Shown here: in pieces, positions 8,205 through 17,391 of the stretch
Layout of the letters: every line of letters starts with the position of its first letter
How positions within the stretch are numbered: position 1 is the first letter of the stretch
DNA from: JAAXIE01 sp965263155
GTDB taxonomy: Bacteria; Chloroflexota; Dehalococcoidia; Lucifugimonadales; JAAXIE01
Assembly (NCBI GenBank): GCA_965263155.1
Contig: OZ253586.1
Location: 1,240,001 to 1,304,000, forward strand
Length of the DNA stretch: 64,000 bases
Reading direction: 5' to 3'
The notes under the pieces: generated by a model
Database searches by the model: none
What the model was told of the DNA's origin: nothing
Seen by the model: the letters and a program-made list of their open reading frames with translations, nothing else
Translations under genes and position numbers: made by a program

Positions 8205-9467
8205 ATGCACCTGACCCTCTCCATACATCCCATCTCCGAAATAGCCTTCGGCGACCACACCGCCTTGGAAGGCCAGCGCCTTGAAGTGAGCAAGCAGGCC
8301 CTGACGAGGCTCCTGCTGGAAGACCGCCGTCTGGAGAGCGTGGACATCGAGATCGTCTCTCCCGGCGAGTCATGTCGCCTCGGCATCGTCTTCGACATCC
8401 TTGAGCCCCGCGCCAAGGAGTCCGGCTCCGGCTCCGACTTTCCCGGTATCCTAGGCCCCTACGCCGTCGCGGGCCAAGGCATCACCCATGTGCTGCGAGG
8501 CGCAGCAGTAACAGTCCTAGACGAGTCGGCGCCGGTGGCTGCGGGCAAGATCCTGGATATGAGCGGTCCCCCAGCAGATGCCACAGCATTTGGCTCGCTG
8601 CACCACGTGGTGATTGCACCTCACATCATCCCGGACCTGCCTAGGCGCGCCCGTCTGCATGCCCTCCGCGGCGCTTCGGTCAAGGCCGCCGTCCATCTCG
8701 CCCTAGCCGCAGAGAGCCACGAACCCGACCAACGGGAGGTCTTCGACCTCGACGGCCCTACTTCTGCGGGGCGCAACACCCTGCCGCGGGTAGCCTATAT
8801 CGCCCAGATACAGTCGCGACAGCGCGTAGCCGAGGTGGACGAGCAGGTGCTCTACGGCAATAACACGGCGGGCATGGTGCCGGTCCCGTTGCACCCCAAC
8901 GAGTGGCTGGATGGGGCGCTGGTGTGCGCCTACCAGAACATGCAGGTGGAGACTTACTTCTACCAGAACCATCCCGTGGTGCTGGAGCTGCACCGCAGGC
9001 ACACCGCTGGCGAAATCAACTTCGTCGGCACCATCGCCACCATGGCCGCCTCCGATGGCGACGACCGCAACCGCAACTGCATGATCGCCTCCCAACTGGC
9101 CAAGTGGAACTTGGGCGCCGACATAGTGGTGCTCACCAAATACGGCGGTGGCGCTCCCCACGCCGACATGGCGGAGACAGCCCGCCTCTGCGAAGCCTTG
9201 GGTATGCGCACCGCCGTGCAGGTGACCGACATGTCGCAGGACCGGCGCGCCGAGTCAGCCCTCCTGTTCAACTTCCCCGAGGTAGATGCTATTGTCTACT
9301 GCGGAGGCATGGACACCAAGTGGTCGATGCCCGAACCCCAGCGCATCGTCGCTGGCAGCACCGCCACCGCAGCCGCCCTCGGCGAAATCCGAGAAGTTGC
9401 TGCCGCCAACGTCTGCGGGGCCACCAACCAACAGGGCGCCTCGCGCATCCGCTCATTCGTCTACTGA
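8205..9467 (+). CDS. grdE: Glycine/sarcosine/betaine reductase component B, pyruvoyl-forming proprotein (GrdE-like)
   Basis: A 420-aa proprotein. The N-terminus MHLTLSIHPISEIAFGDHT and the strongly conserved IATMAASDGDDRNRNC, then GADIVVLTKYGGGAPHAD, identify GrdE or its sarcosine/betaine paralogues. From family knowledge the protein is cleaved before a Cys that becomes a pyruvoyl group, which forms a Schiff base with the amine substrate. The likely site here is Asn291-Cys292 (codons at 9075-9080). ATG 8205 is chosen over 8157 because of AGAGGA 7 bases upstream and because family proteins begin there. It is followed by grdB. Substrate choice among glycine, sarcosine and betaine cannot be read from sequence alone. 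Confidence 0.9.
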   Translation: MHLTLSIHPISEIAFGDHTALEGQRLEVSKQALTRLLLEDRRLESVDIEIVSPGESCRLGIVFDILEPRAKESGSGSDFPGILGPYAVAGQGITHVLRGAAVTVLDESAPVAAGKILDMSGPPADATAFGSLHHVVIAPHIIPDLPRRARLHALRGASVKAAVHLALAAESHEPDQREVFDLDGPTSAGRNTLPRVAYIAQIQSRQRVAEVDEQVLYGNNTAGMVPVPLHPNEWLDGALVCAYQNMQVETYFYQNHPVVLELHRRHTAGEINFVGTIATMAASDGDDRNRNCMIASQLAKWNLGADIVVLTKYGGGAPHADMAETARLCEALGMRTAVQVTDMSQDRRAESALLFNFPEVDAIVYCGGMDTKWSMPEPQRIVAGSTATAAALGEIREVAAANVCGATNQQGASRIRSFVY

Positions 9468-9498
9468 GCCCTTACCAGGGGAGGCCGTCCAACAAGTC

Positions 9499-9520
9499 CC
9501 TTCCCCATCAAGGGGGAAGG
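9499..9520. repeat. CCTTCCCC/GGGGAAGG dispersed hairpin between grdE and grdB
   Basis: An 8-bp inverted repeat around a short loop, followed by GGTTAGGGTGGGGGTG. A related unit lies at 12826-12847 in another gap, so it looks like a small dispersed intergenic repeat. It could also act as an RNA processing or attenuation hairpin in the grdE-grdB transcript. Confidence 0.5.
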
Positions 9521-9566
9521 TGGGGAAGGTTAGGGTGGGGGTGATTCCCCCCCAAGGAGGAACCAC

Positions 9567-10838
9567 ATGAAAATAGCTCACTATCTCAACCAGTTCTTCG
9601 GCGGCCTCGGCGGCGAGGAGCACGCGGGAGTACCCCTAGAGCAGCGCGATGGGCCTGTGGGCCCCGGCCGCCTTTTACAGCAGACCTTGGGCCCTGACGC
9701 CACCGTCGTCGCCACTTTGGTGTGCGGCGACAACTACGGCGCGGAGAACCTTACCGAGGTGACCGACCAAGTGCTGGAAATGGTCAAGGCCAGCGAGGCT
9801 GATCTCTTCGTCGCTGGGCCCTGCTTCGAGGCGGGGCGCTACGGCATCGTGGCCGGTCACCTCTGCGCTGCGGTGCAGGAAGAGTTGGGGATTCCCGCCG
9901 TGACGGCCATGGCCGAGGAGAACCCTGGCGTCGACCTCTACCGCCAAGACCTGTGCATCATCGATTCGGGGGCCAACGCCGCCGGTATGCAGGATGTCAT
10001 GGCTCGGATGTGCGCGTTGGCCCACAAGCTGCTGGCGGGCGAGCCTGTGGGCCGCCCCAGTGACGACAGCTACTTCCCACGGGGCATCCTGCGGGATGAG
10101 ATGGTGGACGTGACCAGTGGCCAGCGCCTCGTGGCCATGGCACTGGCCAAGGGCAGTGGCGAGTCCTTCGACTCGGAACTGGTGGTCACCACATTCGAGC
10201 CGGTGGAGGCCCCCGCCCCCATCCAAGACCTCTCCGGAGCCACCATTGCTGTGGTCACCGACGGTGGCCTCGTGCCCAAAGGTAATCCCGACCGCATCCC
10301 CAACTACGCTGCCCACATCTGGGGTTCCTACGACATCTCCGGGGTGGCCGACCTACGAGGCGAGGACTACGAGGTGGCGCATCGTGGCTACGACACCCGC
10401 TACGTGCAGCAGGACCCCGACCGCCTCGTGCCCGTCGATGTCCTCCGGGAGATGGAGGAGGCCGGCATTATCGGCAAGGTATTCGACGAGTTCCTCTCCA
10501 CCTCGGGGCTGGCCAACCCCTTGGCCAACAGCCGCCGCCTCGGTCGCGAGATGGCCCAGAAGCTCAAGGAGTCAGGCGTCGATGCAGTGGTGCTTACCTC
10601 CGCTTGAGGGACCTCCACTCGCAGCGGCGCTGCGATCGCAACCGAACTCGAAAAGGCTGGCATCCCCGTAGCCCAAGTCACCTCCGTCGCCCCGGTAGCC
10701 CGCATGGTAGGGGCCAACCGCGTAGTCCAAGGTCACGGCATAGTCCACGTCCTAGGCGACGCCAACGTCTCACCTCAGGAGGAAAAAGAGCTGCGCAGGC
10801 GTCTGGTCACGCAAGCACTGGAGGCGCTGCAGACGTAG
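9567..10838 (+). CDS. grdB: Glycine/sarcosine/betaine reductase selenoprotein B (GrdB-like), UGA = Sec347
   Basis: Reading through UGA 10605-10607 gives 423 residues, the normal GrdB length. Stopping there would lose the last 77 residues. The N-terminus MKIAHYLNQFFGGLGGEEHA and the middle segment VVTDGGLVPKGNPDRIPNYAA are GrdB hallmarks. The active site is VVLTSA-U-GTSTRSGAAIATELEKAG. In clostridial GrdB the motif is UxxCxxC; here both Cys are Ser (350 and 353), so the selenol has no nearby resolving thiol. The ATG has AAGGAGG 6 bases upstream. GrdB forms component B with GrdE and attacks the substrate alpha-carbon, releasing the amine and loading GrdA. A SECIS-like hairpin is at 10619. Confidence 0.93.
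10619..10635 (+). promoter_or_regulatory. SECIS-like hairpin for Sec347 of grdB
   Basis: TCGCAGC pairs perfectly with GCTGCGA around a GGC loop. The loop begins after 18 nt from the UGA, the same spacing as in the PrdB-like gene. Confidence 0.82.
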
Positions 10839-10938
10839 GTGGTGAGAAGGGGCCACGGGGTAGGGTATACAAGGCCGATGTGGCTATTCTGGAAGAACTA
10901 CGTGTGCCAAGCACAATCTGCGCAAGTCGGACCGCCGT

Positions 10939-11172
10939 GTGCATCTGGAAGACTATCGGCGGGAGATAGCGGAGCGCGGAGAGTTGATGGTGACGAGTTT
11001 TTCAGATTTGGTTGACCTGACGTGGGCGTACCAACAAGCGCTCGACTATTATGCAAAGGCCCAAACCAGCCAGGAACCGGCGGAGGCTTCAGATGGAGCC
11101 CGGCAGTCTAGCAGAAGTCGTCGCTCTTCAAAGGGACATCCGAGTGCCGCAAAGCGGCGGGTCACACGATGA
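10939..11172 (+). CDS. Doubtful small hypothetical ORF
   Basis: A GTG-initiated 77-codon frame whose first half (YRREIAERGELMV, then SFSDLVDLTWAYQQALDYY) has protein-like composition, while the second half is Ser/Arg-rich. Shifting frame near 10905 would extend it upstream to an ATG at 10878, so it may be a frameshifted remnant. I see no family. The whole stretch 10839-11243 otherwise contains nothing I can name. Confidence 0.25.
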   Translation: MHLEDYRREIAERGELMVTSFSDLVDLTWAYQQALDYYAKAQTSQEPAEASDGARQSSRSRRSSKGHPSAAKRRVTR

Positions 11173-11243
11173 TGACGATCGCCGCGTGGGGCTACGGGGT
11201 GGCGTCCTCCTTGCTGGTGTGGGCTTTCAGCAACTCCTTCCAC

Positions 11244-11601
11244 TCACGCCCATGCGGTGGTGGCCGGCACCAGTCTCTAGTGCACCGGGTCTACGGCTAG
11301 GCGCAGGCCTTCGAAGGTGTAGGCCCCGAGGAGGGGGGCGGGGATTCTCCCTTCTGAAGCCTACCAAGGTTGGTATGCTTCTGACGTCGATGGTGGCTGT
11401 GGCTTGTCCCAGGTCCATCTCCACGGGTTGCCCATCGGCCAACGCTAGTGCGATCTTATCGATCGGCTCGACCCCCCAATTCCCGGAGAAGGCGGACAAG
11501 CACGATGGTGTAGCTCGCGCCGGTGTCCACCATCGCATCGAAATCGAGAGACCTCTGGTCATCCATGCTAGTTACCTGCAGTGCCCAGTTGAAGGTCCCA
11601 T
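11244..11601 (-). pseudogene. Retropepsin-like aspartic protease pseudogene
   Basis: Translating the minus strand across frames restores a clan AA aspartic protease: FDAMVDTGASYTIV with the catalytic DTG, then VEPIDKIALALADGQPVEMD, then LLGAYTFEGLRLAVDP. It takes three frame changes (just after the ATG at 11601, near 11492, near 11340) and a TAG at 11277-11279 just before the C-terminus. These are typical small retropepsin-like proteins of Chloroflexota. The number of lesions makes sequencing error alone unlikely, so I call it decayed. Confidence 0.65.
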
Positions 11602-11751
11602 GCGATATTGCCCTATGCTGTGCTACTTCCGCTCATTCTAGCGGATGCACCTTCTGGTAACGCCCTCAGCTGAGCCGAGCCCTACCGAGGCCAGAATGGC
11701 TTAAGGCTTGGTATGATATCTCAAGACCTGTAGCAGATTGCGAGGTGACTA

Positions 11752-12753
11752 ATGACGGAGCGAGTAGGCGTCGGGTTTTCTCGGGGGTTGGAGCCTCTGG
11801 AGATCGTGGAGTGTGCGGTGCTGGCGGAGGAATTGGGATATGAGTCGGCGTGGGTGGCTGAGGGGCATGCGGGCGACCAGTTCGCCATCCTCACGGCCAT
11901 CGCCATGCGCACTAGCAAGATTCTGCTGGGCACCAGCATCAGCAGCGTGTTCGCGCGCACCGCGCCCACCATCGCCATGGCGGCCGCCACCGTCGACCTC
12001 TACTCCGCTGGGCGGTTCATCCTAGGCCTCGGCTCCAGCCACAAGGTGCAGGTGGAGCCGGAGCACGGCTTGGTGTTCGACCATCCAGTGCAGAGAGTGC
12101 GCGAGTGCATCGATATCGTGCGCGGGCTGTTGCGGGACGGGCGCATCTCCTACCCCGGCGAAGTCACCAAGATCCAGCAGTTCGACTTCTGGTTCCAGAC
12201 CCAGCGCAAGGAGATGCCCGTCTACATCGCCGCCGTCCGCCCGAAGATGCTCCAGATATGCGGCGAGATCTCCGAGGGCACCATCCTCACTTGGTGCACC
12301 CCCGGCCACGCCAAAATGGCAGCAGAGAATGTAGCCTTGGGCGCAGAACGTGCCGGCAAAGACCCGGCCGATGTGGACGTCACCAGCTTGGTGAATTGCT
12401 TCGTATCTGACAACAAGGACGAGGCCCGCGACAAGATGCGGGGACCCATGGCGACGTACGCTGGATTCTGGCCTCGCTACCGCAAATTGATGGCCGATGC
12501 CGGGTACCCGGACGAAATAGAACAGGTGAAGCTGGCATGGCAGGCGGGAGACCACGACCGGGCGAGGCAGTTGGTGCCAGCCGCCCTCATCGACGAGATC
12601 TCCTTGGTGGGAACGCCGGAAGAGTGTCGGGCCAGAATAGCGGAGTACCATGCGGCGGGGCTGAAGCTGCCCATCGTGACGCCTAGGGTGGAGGGCCCTA
12701 CAGCCAAGGAAGACGCCATGCGCGTGATCCGCGCTTGCTCTCCGGGGGCCTGA
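11752..12753 (+). CDS. LLM-class F420/FMN-dependent oxidoreductase
   Basis: A 333-aa luciferase-like TIM-barrel protein. It shows GVGFSRGLEPLEIVECAVLAEELGYESAWVAE-type organisation at the N-terminus and LGTSISSVFARTAPTIAM in the third strand. The common GRFILGLGSSHKV follows, with ISLVGTPEECRARIAEY near the C-terminus, as in methylene-H4MPT-reductase-like members. Such enzymes transfer hydride from F420H2 or FMNH2, or act as monooxygenases. One of four LLM genes in the window. GAGGTGA precedes the ATG. It is monocistronic, converging on the DEAD-box helicase gene with hairpins between. Confidence 0.88.
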   Translation: MTERVGVGFSRGLEPLEIVECAVLAEELGYESAWVAEGHAGDQFAILTAIAMRTSKILLGTSISSVFARTAPTIAMAAATVDLYSAGRFILGLGSSHKVQVEPEHGLVFDHPVQRVRECIDIVRGLLRDGRISYPGEVTKIQQFDFWFQTQRKEMPVYIAAVRPKMLQICGEISEGTILTWCTPGHAKMAAENVALGAERAGKDPADVDVTSLVNCFVSDNKDEARDKMRGPMATYAGFWPRYRKLMADAGYPDEIEQVKLAWQAGDHDRARQLVPAALIDEISLVGTPEECRARIAEYHAAGLKLPIVTPRVEGPTAKEDAMRVIRACSPGA

Positions 12754-12774
12754 GGCAGACCCTTCGGTTCCTGT

Positions 12775-12797
12775 TGGGCAACCGCCTTGGTTGCCCA
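12775..12797. terminator. Hairpin between convergent LLM and helicase genes
   Basis: A perfect 9-bp stem TGGGCAACC/GGTTGCCCA with a GCCTT loop. There is no T-run on either side, so termination is inferred from its position between convergent genes. Confidence 0.5.
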
Positions 12798-12825
12798 TAC
12801 GTCGGAATAGGTGGCAGGACATGTC

Positions 12826-12847
12826 CCTTCCCTCTCGAAAGGGAAGG
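12826..12847. repeat. CCTTCCC/GGGAAGG dispersed hairpin, second copy
   Basis: A 7-bp inverted repeat followed by GGTTGAGATTGGTGGGGTG, resembling the unit at 9499-9520 in both the stem and the G-rich tail. Confidence 0.45.
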
Positions 12848-12870
12848 TTGAGATTGGTGGGGTGAGGGGC

Positions 12871-14265
12871 CTAGACAGCGGCGTGCTGGGTCTCCAAGAC
12901 TGGCGCGGTCTCAGCGTCGGCCGGCTCATGGGGCCAGCGGCCGGGTTGGAGGTCGTCTCCAACGTGGGCGTGGATGGTGTCCAGCATGTCAAAGTCCCAC
13001 TCCGACACGAATGTTATGGCGGTGCCGGGGCGACCCATTCGTGCGGTGCGTCCGATGCGGTGGACGTACTCCTCCAAGTTGCCGGGCATGTCGTAGTTCA
13101 CTACGTGGGACACGGCTGGGATGTCCAGTCCGCGGGCCGCCACGTTAGTTGCCACTAGGATACGCAGCCTTCCGGCGCGGAAGCGGTTCATCACGCCTTC
13201 GCGCTGGGCTTGGCTCATATCTCCATGGATGGCTTCAGCTTCCAAGCGTCTGCGCCGTAGCTCGGCAACCAGCCGGTCTACGCCGATCTTGGTGCGCCGG
13301 AAGATGAGGCCCTGCATATCCGGTCCAGCCCCCGCCAGAAGCTCGCACAGCAGGGGAGTGCGGTCCTCGGTAGCAACCTCGTAGTAGACTTGGGCCACCT
13401 GCTCCACCGGCTCGGCCTCGCCCCCTGTGCGTATCCACTCAGGATTGCGCAGATAGCGTCGGGCCAGATTGTGTATGGGGCCGGGCATAGTGGCGGAAAA
13501 GAGCAGGGTCTGACGTGGCGTAGGGATGTAGCGCAAGATGTACTCGATGTCCTCGGCGAAGCCGATGTCCAGCATCTGGTCCGCCTCGTCCAGCACCACG
13601 ATGGAGACGCCACCCAAGTCGATGGTGCCTCGCGACATGTGGTCCATCAACCGTCCCGGCGTGGCGACTATGACCTGTACTCCGCGCTCTAAGGCGGTCA
13701 ACTGCCGGCTCATAGCCTGCCCACCATAGATTGTCAGGGGCTGGATATTTCTGTACTTGCCGAGGCGAGCAATCTCGTCGTTGACCTGTTTCGCCAGCTC
13801 TCTGGTCGGAGCCAATACCAAGGCTTGGGGCGACTTGATATCAGGGTCAACCTTCTCCACCAGAGGGATACCAAAGGCTGCTGTCTTGCCGGTGCCCGTC
13901 TGTGCCTGCCCCACCAAGTCCCGCCCGTTGCGCACCAAGGGCACGACCTGTTCCTGGATGGGCGTGGGCTCCGTGTATCCCATCTCCTCGAGGGCGCGGG
14001 CAATGCGCCCTTCCACAGGCAGTGGGCCGAAAGTGGCGTCGGTGGCGTAGGTGTATGGTTTGACCTTATTGGCGCTACTCGGACGCCGCTGTTTGTATGG
14101 CGCGGTCTTGGCGTTTGGTGTTGTGGAAGGCACTCGATCCGGAAGGGCAGAGGCTGTGTCGCGGGAGGCCGGTTGTGTGACTGGGGCGGGGGTGACAGCG
14201 AACGCCTCATCGCTGGGAGGCGGGGATGCCTTGCGGCGGAATATACCTAAGAGCTTGTTGGACAA
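12871..14265 (-). CDS. DEAD-box ATP-dependent RNA helicase
   Basis: A 464-aa two-RecA-domain helicase. It has the Q-motif region GYTEPTPIQEQVVP, Walker A AQTGTGKTAAF, the DEAD motif in VLDEADQML, motif III SAT in LLFSATMPG, and motif VI HRIGRTARMGRPG. The first 75 residues are a Pro/Ser/Thr-rich basic extension, probably disordered and RNA-binding. It unwinds short RNA duplexes in ribosome assembly or mRNA turnover, so RhlE/CshA-like is the nearest functional label. The 5' region of almost 400 bases separates it from divergent mcrB. Confidence 0.93.
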   Translation of the reverse strand: MSNKLLGIFRRKASPPPSDEAFAVTPAPVTQPASRDTASALPDRVPSTTPNAKTAPYKQRRPSSANKVKPYTYATDATFGPLPVEGRIARALEEMGYTEPTPIQEQVVPLVRNGRDLVGQAQTGTGKTAAFGIPLVEKVDPDIKSPQALVLAPTRELAKQVNDEIARLGKYRNIQPLTIYGGQAMSRQLTALERGVQVIVATPGRLMDHMSRGTIDLGGVSIVVLDEADQMLDIGFAEDIEYILRYIPTPRQTLLFSATMPGPIHNLARRYLRNPEWIRTGGEAEPVEQVAQVYYEVATEDRTPLLCELLAGAGPDMQGLIFRRTKIGVDRLVAELRRRRLEAEAIHGDMSQAQREGVMNRFRAGRLRILVATNVAARGLDIPAVSHVVNYDMPGNLEEYVHRIGRTARMGRPGTAITFVSEWDFDMLDTIHAHVGDDLQPGRWPHEPADAETAPVLETQHAAV

Positions 14266-14663
14266 TGAGGAAATAATAGGGAAACCTCCGTCGTCAGGGG
14301 TAGCGAGGCTATCGTGGAAGGGCCCAAGAGGAGAGGACTCGGCTTTGAGGAATCGCGGTAGCGCTTGCGAACATCATGCTGTTTCTGTCGTCAGTCTAAC
14401 CATAGAAAGGCTGCATTGTCAAAGTCCCGTTCCATAAGAAGAAAGGCGATTGCCGCTTTCCTCGATACGTAGGCCGGAGTGATATAATCCGAGCGGGCTT
14501 GCTATCGGTACTTGTGCTGACAGCCCGGGGAAGGGACAAGTCCTCAACTTTTCCTATCAGAAGGCTCTAGCGCCCTCCGCCTCGCCCTGCGTCGACGTTA
14601 GTGATATTTGATACGGAGCGCCCACCGCACCCGGGTATCCGTTCTTCCTTGAAGGTAAAACAT
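14266..14663. other. Intergenic region between divergent helicase and mcrB
   Basis: 398 bases without a convincing gene. A perfect TATAAT at 14483-14488 points towards mcrB but lacks a good -35. No tRNA or repeat was seen. Confidence 0.4.
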
Positions 14664-16121
14664 ATGGCGACCGCTTCTGAGACCTCGGTGACGCGCCCCG
14701 CCTGGTTCGTTGGAGCGGCGTATGGCGGTGTTGACGACCAGACCGAACGATTTCTGAGGGATGGGGTATGGGTCAACGGTTACGAGGACGAATATAGCCA
14801 ACTCGTAAGGTCGATACTGCCTGGAGATAGGATCGCCATTAAGAGTAGCTACACCCGCAACCGTAGGGATGGTCTACCTTTTGACAATCGCAGGCATTAT
14901 GTCTCGGTGATGGAGATTAAAGCTGTTGGCACTGTGACAGCTAACCCGGGCGACGGGCGCAATTTGGTGGTCGATTGGGCGAGGGTTGACCCCCCACGGG
15001 AGTGGTATTTCACTACTTCGCAGAAGACGGTTTGGAAGGTGGTGGACAGCCCTGCTAACTGGAAACAGGCCTCTTTGATTCGATTCACGTTTCAGGGGGA
15101 GCGTCAAGATATTGATCGGTTCCGGAACGATCCTTATTGGCGAGAGCGATTCGGTGACGACCATGAGCCCGGACCAGAACCTCCCGATACCAACGAAGAG
15201 AATGGACAATCAGGCCAAACCGAGAAATCGGAGCCAGCTACTTATACTATTAGAGATATCATTAGTGACGGCTGCTTCATTGAACAGGTCAGGCTGGAGA
15301 TGGCGCTGGAGCGGCTTACAAGCAAGAAAAACCTGATCTTGCAAGGGCCGCCGGGCACGGGCAAGACGTGGCTGGCCAAAAAGTTGGCCTTTGCCTTGAT
15401 TGGGAGCAAAGCCGGGGATAGGGTTCACAGCTATCAGTTCCATCCCAATCTGTCGTACGAGGACTTCGTGAGGGGGTGGCGACCGGAAGAGGGAGGCCGC
15501 CTGAGTCTAGTCGACGGTCCGCTCCTCAAGGTGATTGAGATGGCGCAGCAAAACTTGGGCGACAAGCACGTCATTGTTATAGAAGAGATTAATCGGGGCA
15601 ATCCTGCGCAGGTCTTCGGCGAGATGCTGACCCTGCTGGAAGCTGACAAACGCAATCCTGAAGAGGCTTTGGCGCTAGGGTACTCGAAAACTGCGGATGA
15701 GCGTGTTTACGTGCCGCCCAACGTTTACATAATCGGCACCATGAACGTCGCTGACCGCTCCATTGCCCTCGTTGACCTTGCTCTGCGTCGTCGGTTCGCG
15801 TTCGTCGACTTGGAACCGACGTTCGGGGAGCTCTGGCATCGTTGGGTCTCTGACCATTGTGATGTCGAGGCAGGCATCTTGGATCGTGTGGAGGAACGAC
15901 TGCAAACGCTAAACCAGGTGATATCCACAGACCCGAGCCTTGGGCCGCAGTTCCGAATAGGACACAGCGTGGTCACTCCAGACCCAGGGATCACAGTTAA
16001 CGGTCAGTGGTTCCTACAGGTCGTCCAAACCGAAATTGGGCCCTTGTTGGACGAATACTGGTTTGATGCCTTGGAGAAAGCCAAGGAGCAAAAGGAGAAG
16101 TTGCTCGACGGAGTCCACTAG
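14664..16121 (+). CDS. mcrB: McrB-type AAA+ GTPase of a type IV restriction system
   Basis: A 485-aa protein. Residues 1-155 hold a small N-terminal domain beginning RPAWFVGAAYGG that probably reads modified DNA (EVE/PUA-like, by inference). The AAA+ core has Walker A GPPGTGKTWLAKK, the SYEDFVRG segment, Walker B VIVIEEINRGNPAQVFGE and the McrB signature GTMNVADRSIALVDLALRRR. McrB hexamers hydrolyse GTP to translocate DNA and activate the McrC nuclease at methylated sites. ATG 14664 has GAAGG 8 bases upstream. The stop overlaps the mcrC start (TAGTG) by one base. Confidence 0.92.
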   Translation: MATASETSVTRPAWFVGAAYGGVDDQTERFLRDGVWVNGYEDEYSQLVRSILPGDRIAIKSSYTRNRRDGLPFDNRRHYVSVMEIKAVGTVTANPGDGRNLVVDWARVDPPREWYFTTSQKTVWKVVDSPANWKQASLIRFTFQGERQDIDRFRNDPYWRERFGDDHEPGPEPPDTNEENGQSGQTEKSEPATYTIRDIISDGCFIEQVRLEMALERLTSKKNLILQGPPGTGKTWLAKKLAFALIGSKAGDRVHSYQFHPNLSYEDFVRGWRPEEGGRLSLVDGPLLKVIEMAQQNLGDKHVIVIEEINRGNPAQVFGEMLTLLEADKRNPEEALALGYSKTADERVYVPPNVYIIGTMNVADRSIALVDLALRRRFAFVDLEPTFGELWHRWVSDHCDVEAGILDRVEERLQTLNQVISTDPSLGPQFRIGHSVVTPDPGITVNGQWFLQVVQTEIGPLLDEYWFDALEKAKEQKEKLLDGVH

Positions 16122-17296
16122 TGTCGACGGACGCCGTATTAGAACCGGCCACTGCCATGGAAGTCCTGGATCACAGTAGTGCACCCACTATCGGTCGGAT
16201 TCCAATCAGGAACATATGGCTGCTGATGCTGTACGCCTCTGCCCTATTTCGGCAAATTCCACCCGCCAAGAGACTAGACTCAGAGGAGAACCCGGACGAT
16301 ATCCCCGACTTGGTGGCTGAGATACTTGCCCGAACTGTAGAGCGACGCCTCAGGCGAAACCTAAGTACGGGTTTCCAGGCCCGACAGGCCGACCTTAGCC
16401 GAGTGCGTGGTCATATTGATATTCTTCGGACCGATAGCCATCTACTGTTACGCAGAGGCAAGGTCGCATGCCGTTTCGAAGAGTTGACGGTCGATACTCC
16501 CCGGAACCGTTTCGTCCGAGCGGCCTTAGCTCAGATTGCAAAGGTAGTCCAGAGGCCAGACCTGGCCTCCCGTTGCCGGGCTGCTGACGCCAGCCTGGAG
16601 CGCGCCGGCGTCATGGCCGATCCCCTCCTTGCTGACAATCGGGGTCGCAGTGTCGCTTCTACTGGTCTCAAAGGACGGATGGTTGCGGAGGATCGTCTGA
16701 TGCTGGCCGCGGCCCATTTGGCCTTCAATCTAGCCCTGCCCACGGAAGACCCCGGAGGTACATACCTATCTTCGCCCGATCGGGACATCGTCTGGGCTAG
16801 GAGGCTGTTCGAGAGGGCTGTTGGGGGATTCTACGACGTCGTTCTGTCCGGCGATGGCTGGAAGGTTCATACGGGTAGGCACATTCGCTGGCCTGCGGAA
16901 CACCCCACGCCCAACCTAATGACAATGCTGCCGTCAATGATTACGGACATCGTTCTAGAGCATCCGGGCTGGGTGACGCCAGCCGGAGGCCACCGAATCG
17001 TCATCGACACCAAGTTTACTTCCATCCTCAGCGCGAGCCATTATAAGAATCACATGTTGCGCAGTGGATACATTTACCAGATATACGCTTACCTGAGATC
17101 CCAAGAAATCGCTAGCGACCCTATGTCGGCCCGCGCCACCGGGATGTTGCTCCACCCATCGGTGGATGATGACGTTGACGAGGCAGCGGTTATCCAAGGG
17201 CATATGGTCCGTTTTGCCACGGTCAATTTGGCAGCGGAGAGCGGAGATATCAGGAGAAGGCTGCTTCACATCGTAACTGACTGGATGGAAAGCTAG
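16121..17296 (+). CDS. mcrC: McrC-type nuclease subunit
   Basis: A 391-aa partner of McrB. IPIRNIWLLMLYAS near the N-terminus and RGHIDILRTDSHLLLRRGKV are McrC-like. The C-terminal PD-(D/E)xK nuclease is visible as ITDIVLEH followed by HRIVIDTKFT, where the Asp and DTK supply metal and catalytic Lys. It cleaves DNA when driven by McrB. The start is GTG overlapping the mcrB stop by one base, so the two are translated together. No third subunit is present. The pair defends against phage or DNA bearing modified cytosine. Confidence 0.9.
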   Translation: MSTDAVLEPATAMEVLDHSSAPTIGRIPIRNIWLLMLYASALFRQIPPAKRLDSEENPDDIPDLVAEILARTVERRLRRNLSTGFQARQADLSRVRGHIDILRTDSHLLLRRGKVACRFEELTVDTPRNRFVRAALAQIAKVVQRPDLASRCRAADASLERAGVMADPLLADNRGRSVASTGLKGRMVAEDRLMLAAAHLAFNLALPTEDPGGTYLSSPDRDIVWARRLFERAVGGFYDVVLSGDGWKVHTGRHIRWPAEHPTPNLMTMLPSMITDIVLEHPGWVTPAGGHRIVIDTKFTSILSASHYKNHMLRSGYIYQIYAYLRSQEIASDPMSARATGMLLHPSVDDDVDEAAVIQGHMVRFATVNLAAESGDIRRRLLHIVTDWMES

Positions 17297-17336
17297 GCTC
17301 GTCTTAGGGGACCGCCCAGTTCGTGGTACCTAGTGA

Positions 17337-17342
17337 TATAAT
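17337..17342 (+). promoter_or_regulatory. Possible -10 box of the ferredoxin oxidoreductase operon
   Basis: A TATAAT lies 50 bases before the first por gene. The flanking text (GTGATATAATTCGAG) resembles that at 14481. The -35 is weak. Confidence 0.35.
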
Positions 17343-17391
17343 TCGAGGTGCACCCGCAACAGTACAGGACATGGCGGGCCATGGAGGCAGT

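Noticed and set aside
11227..11562. A single intact protein on the minus strand at 11227-11562
   Set aside because: Its two ends do not resemble a protease in that frame; the conserved text is spread over other frames, so it is a pseudogene.
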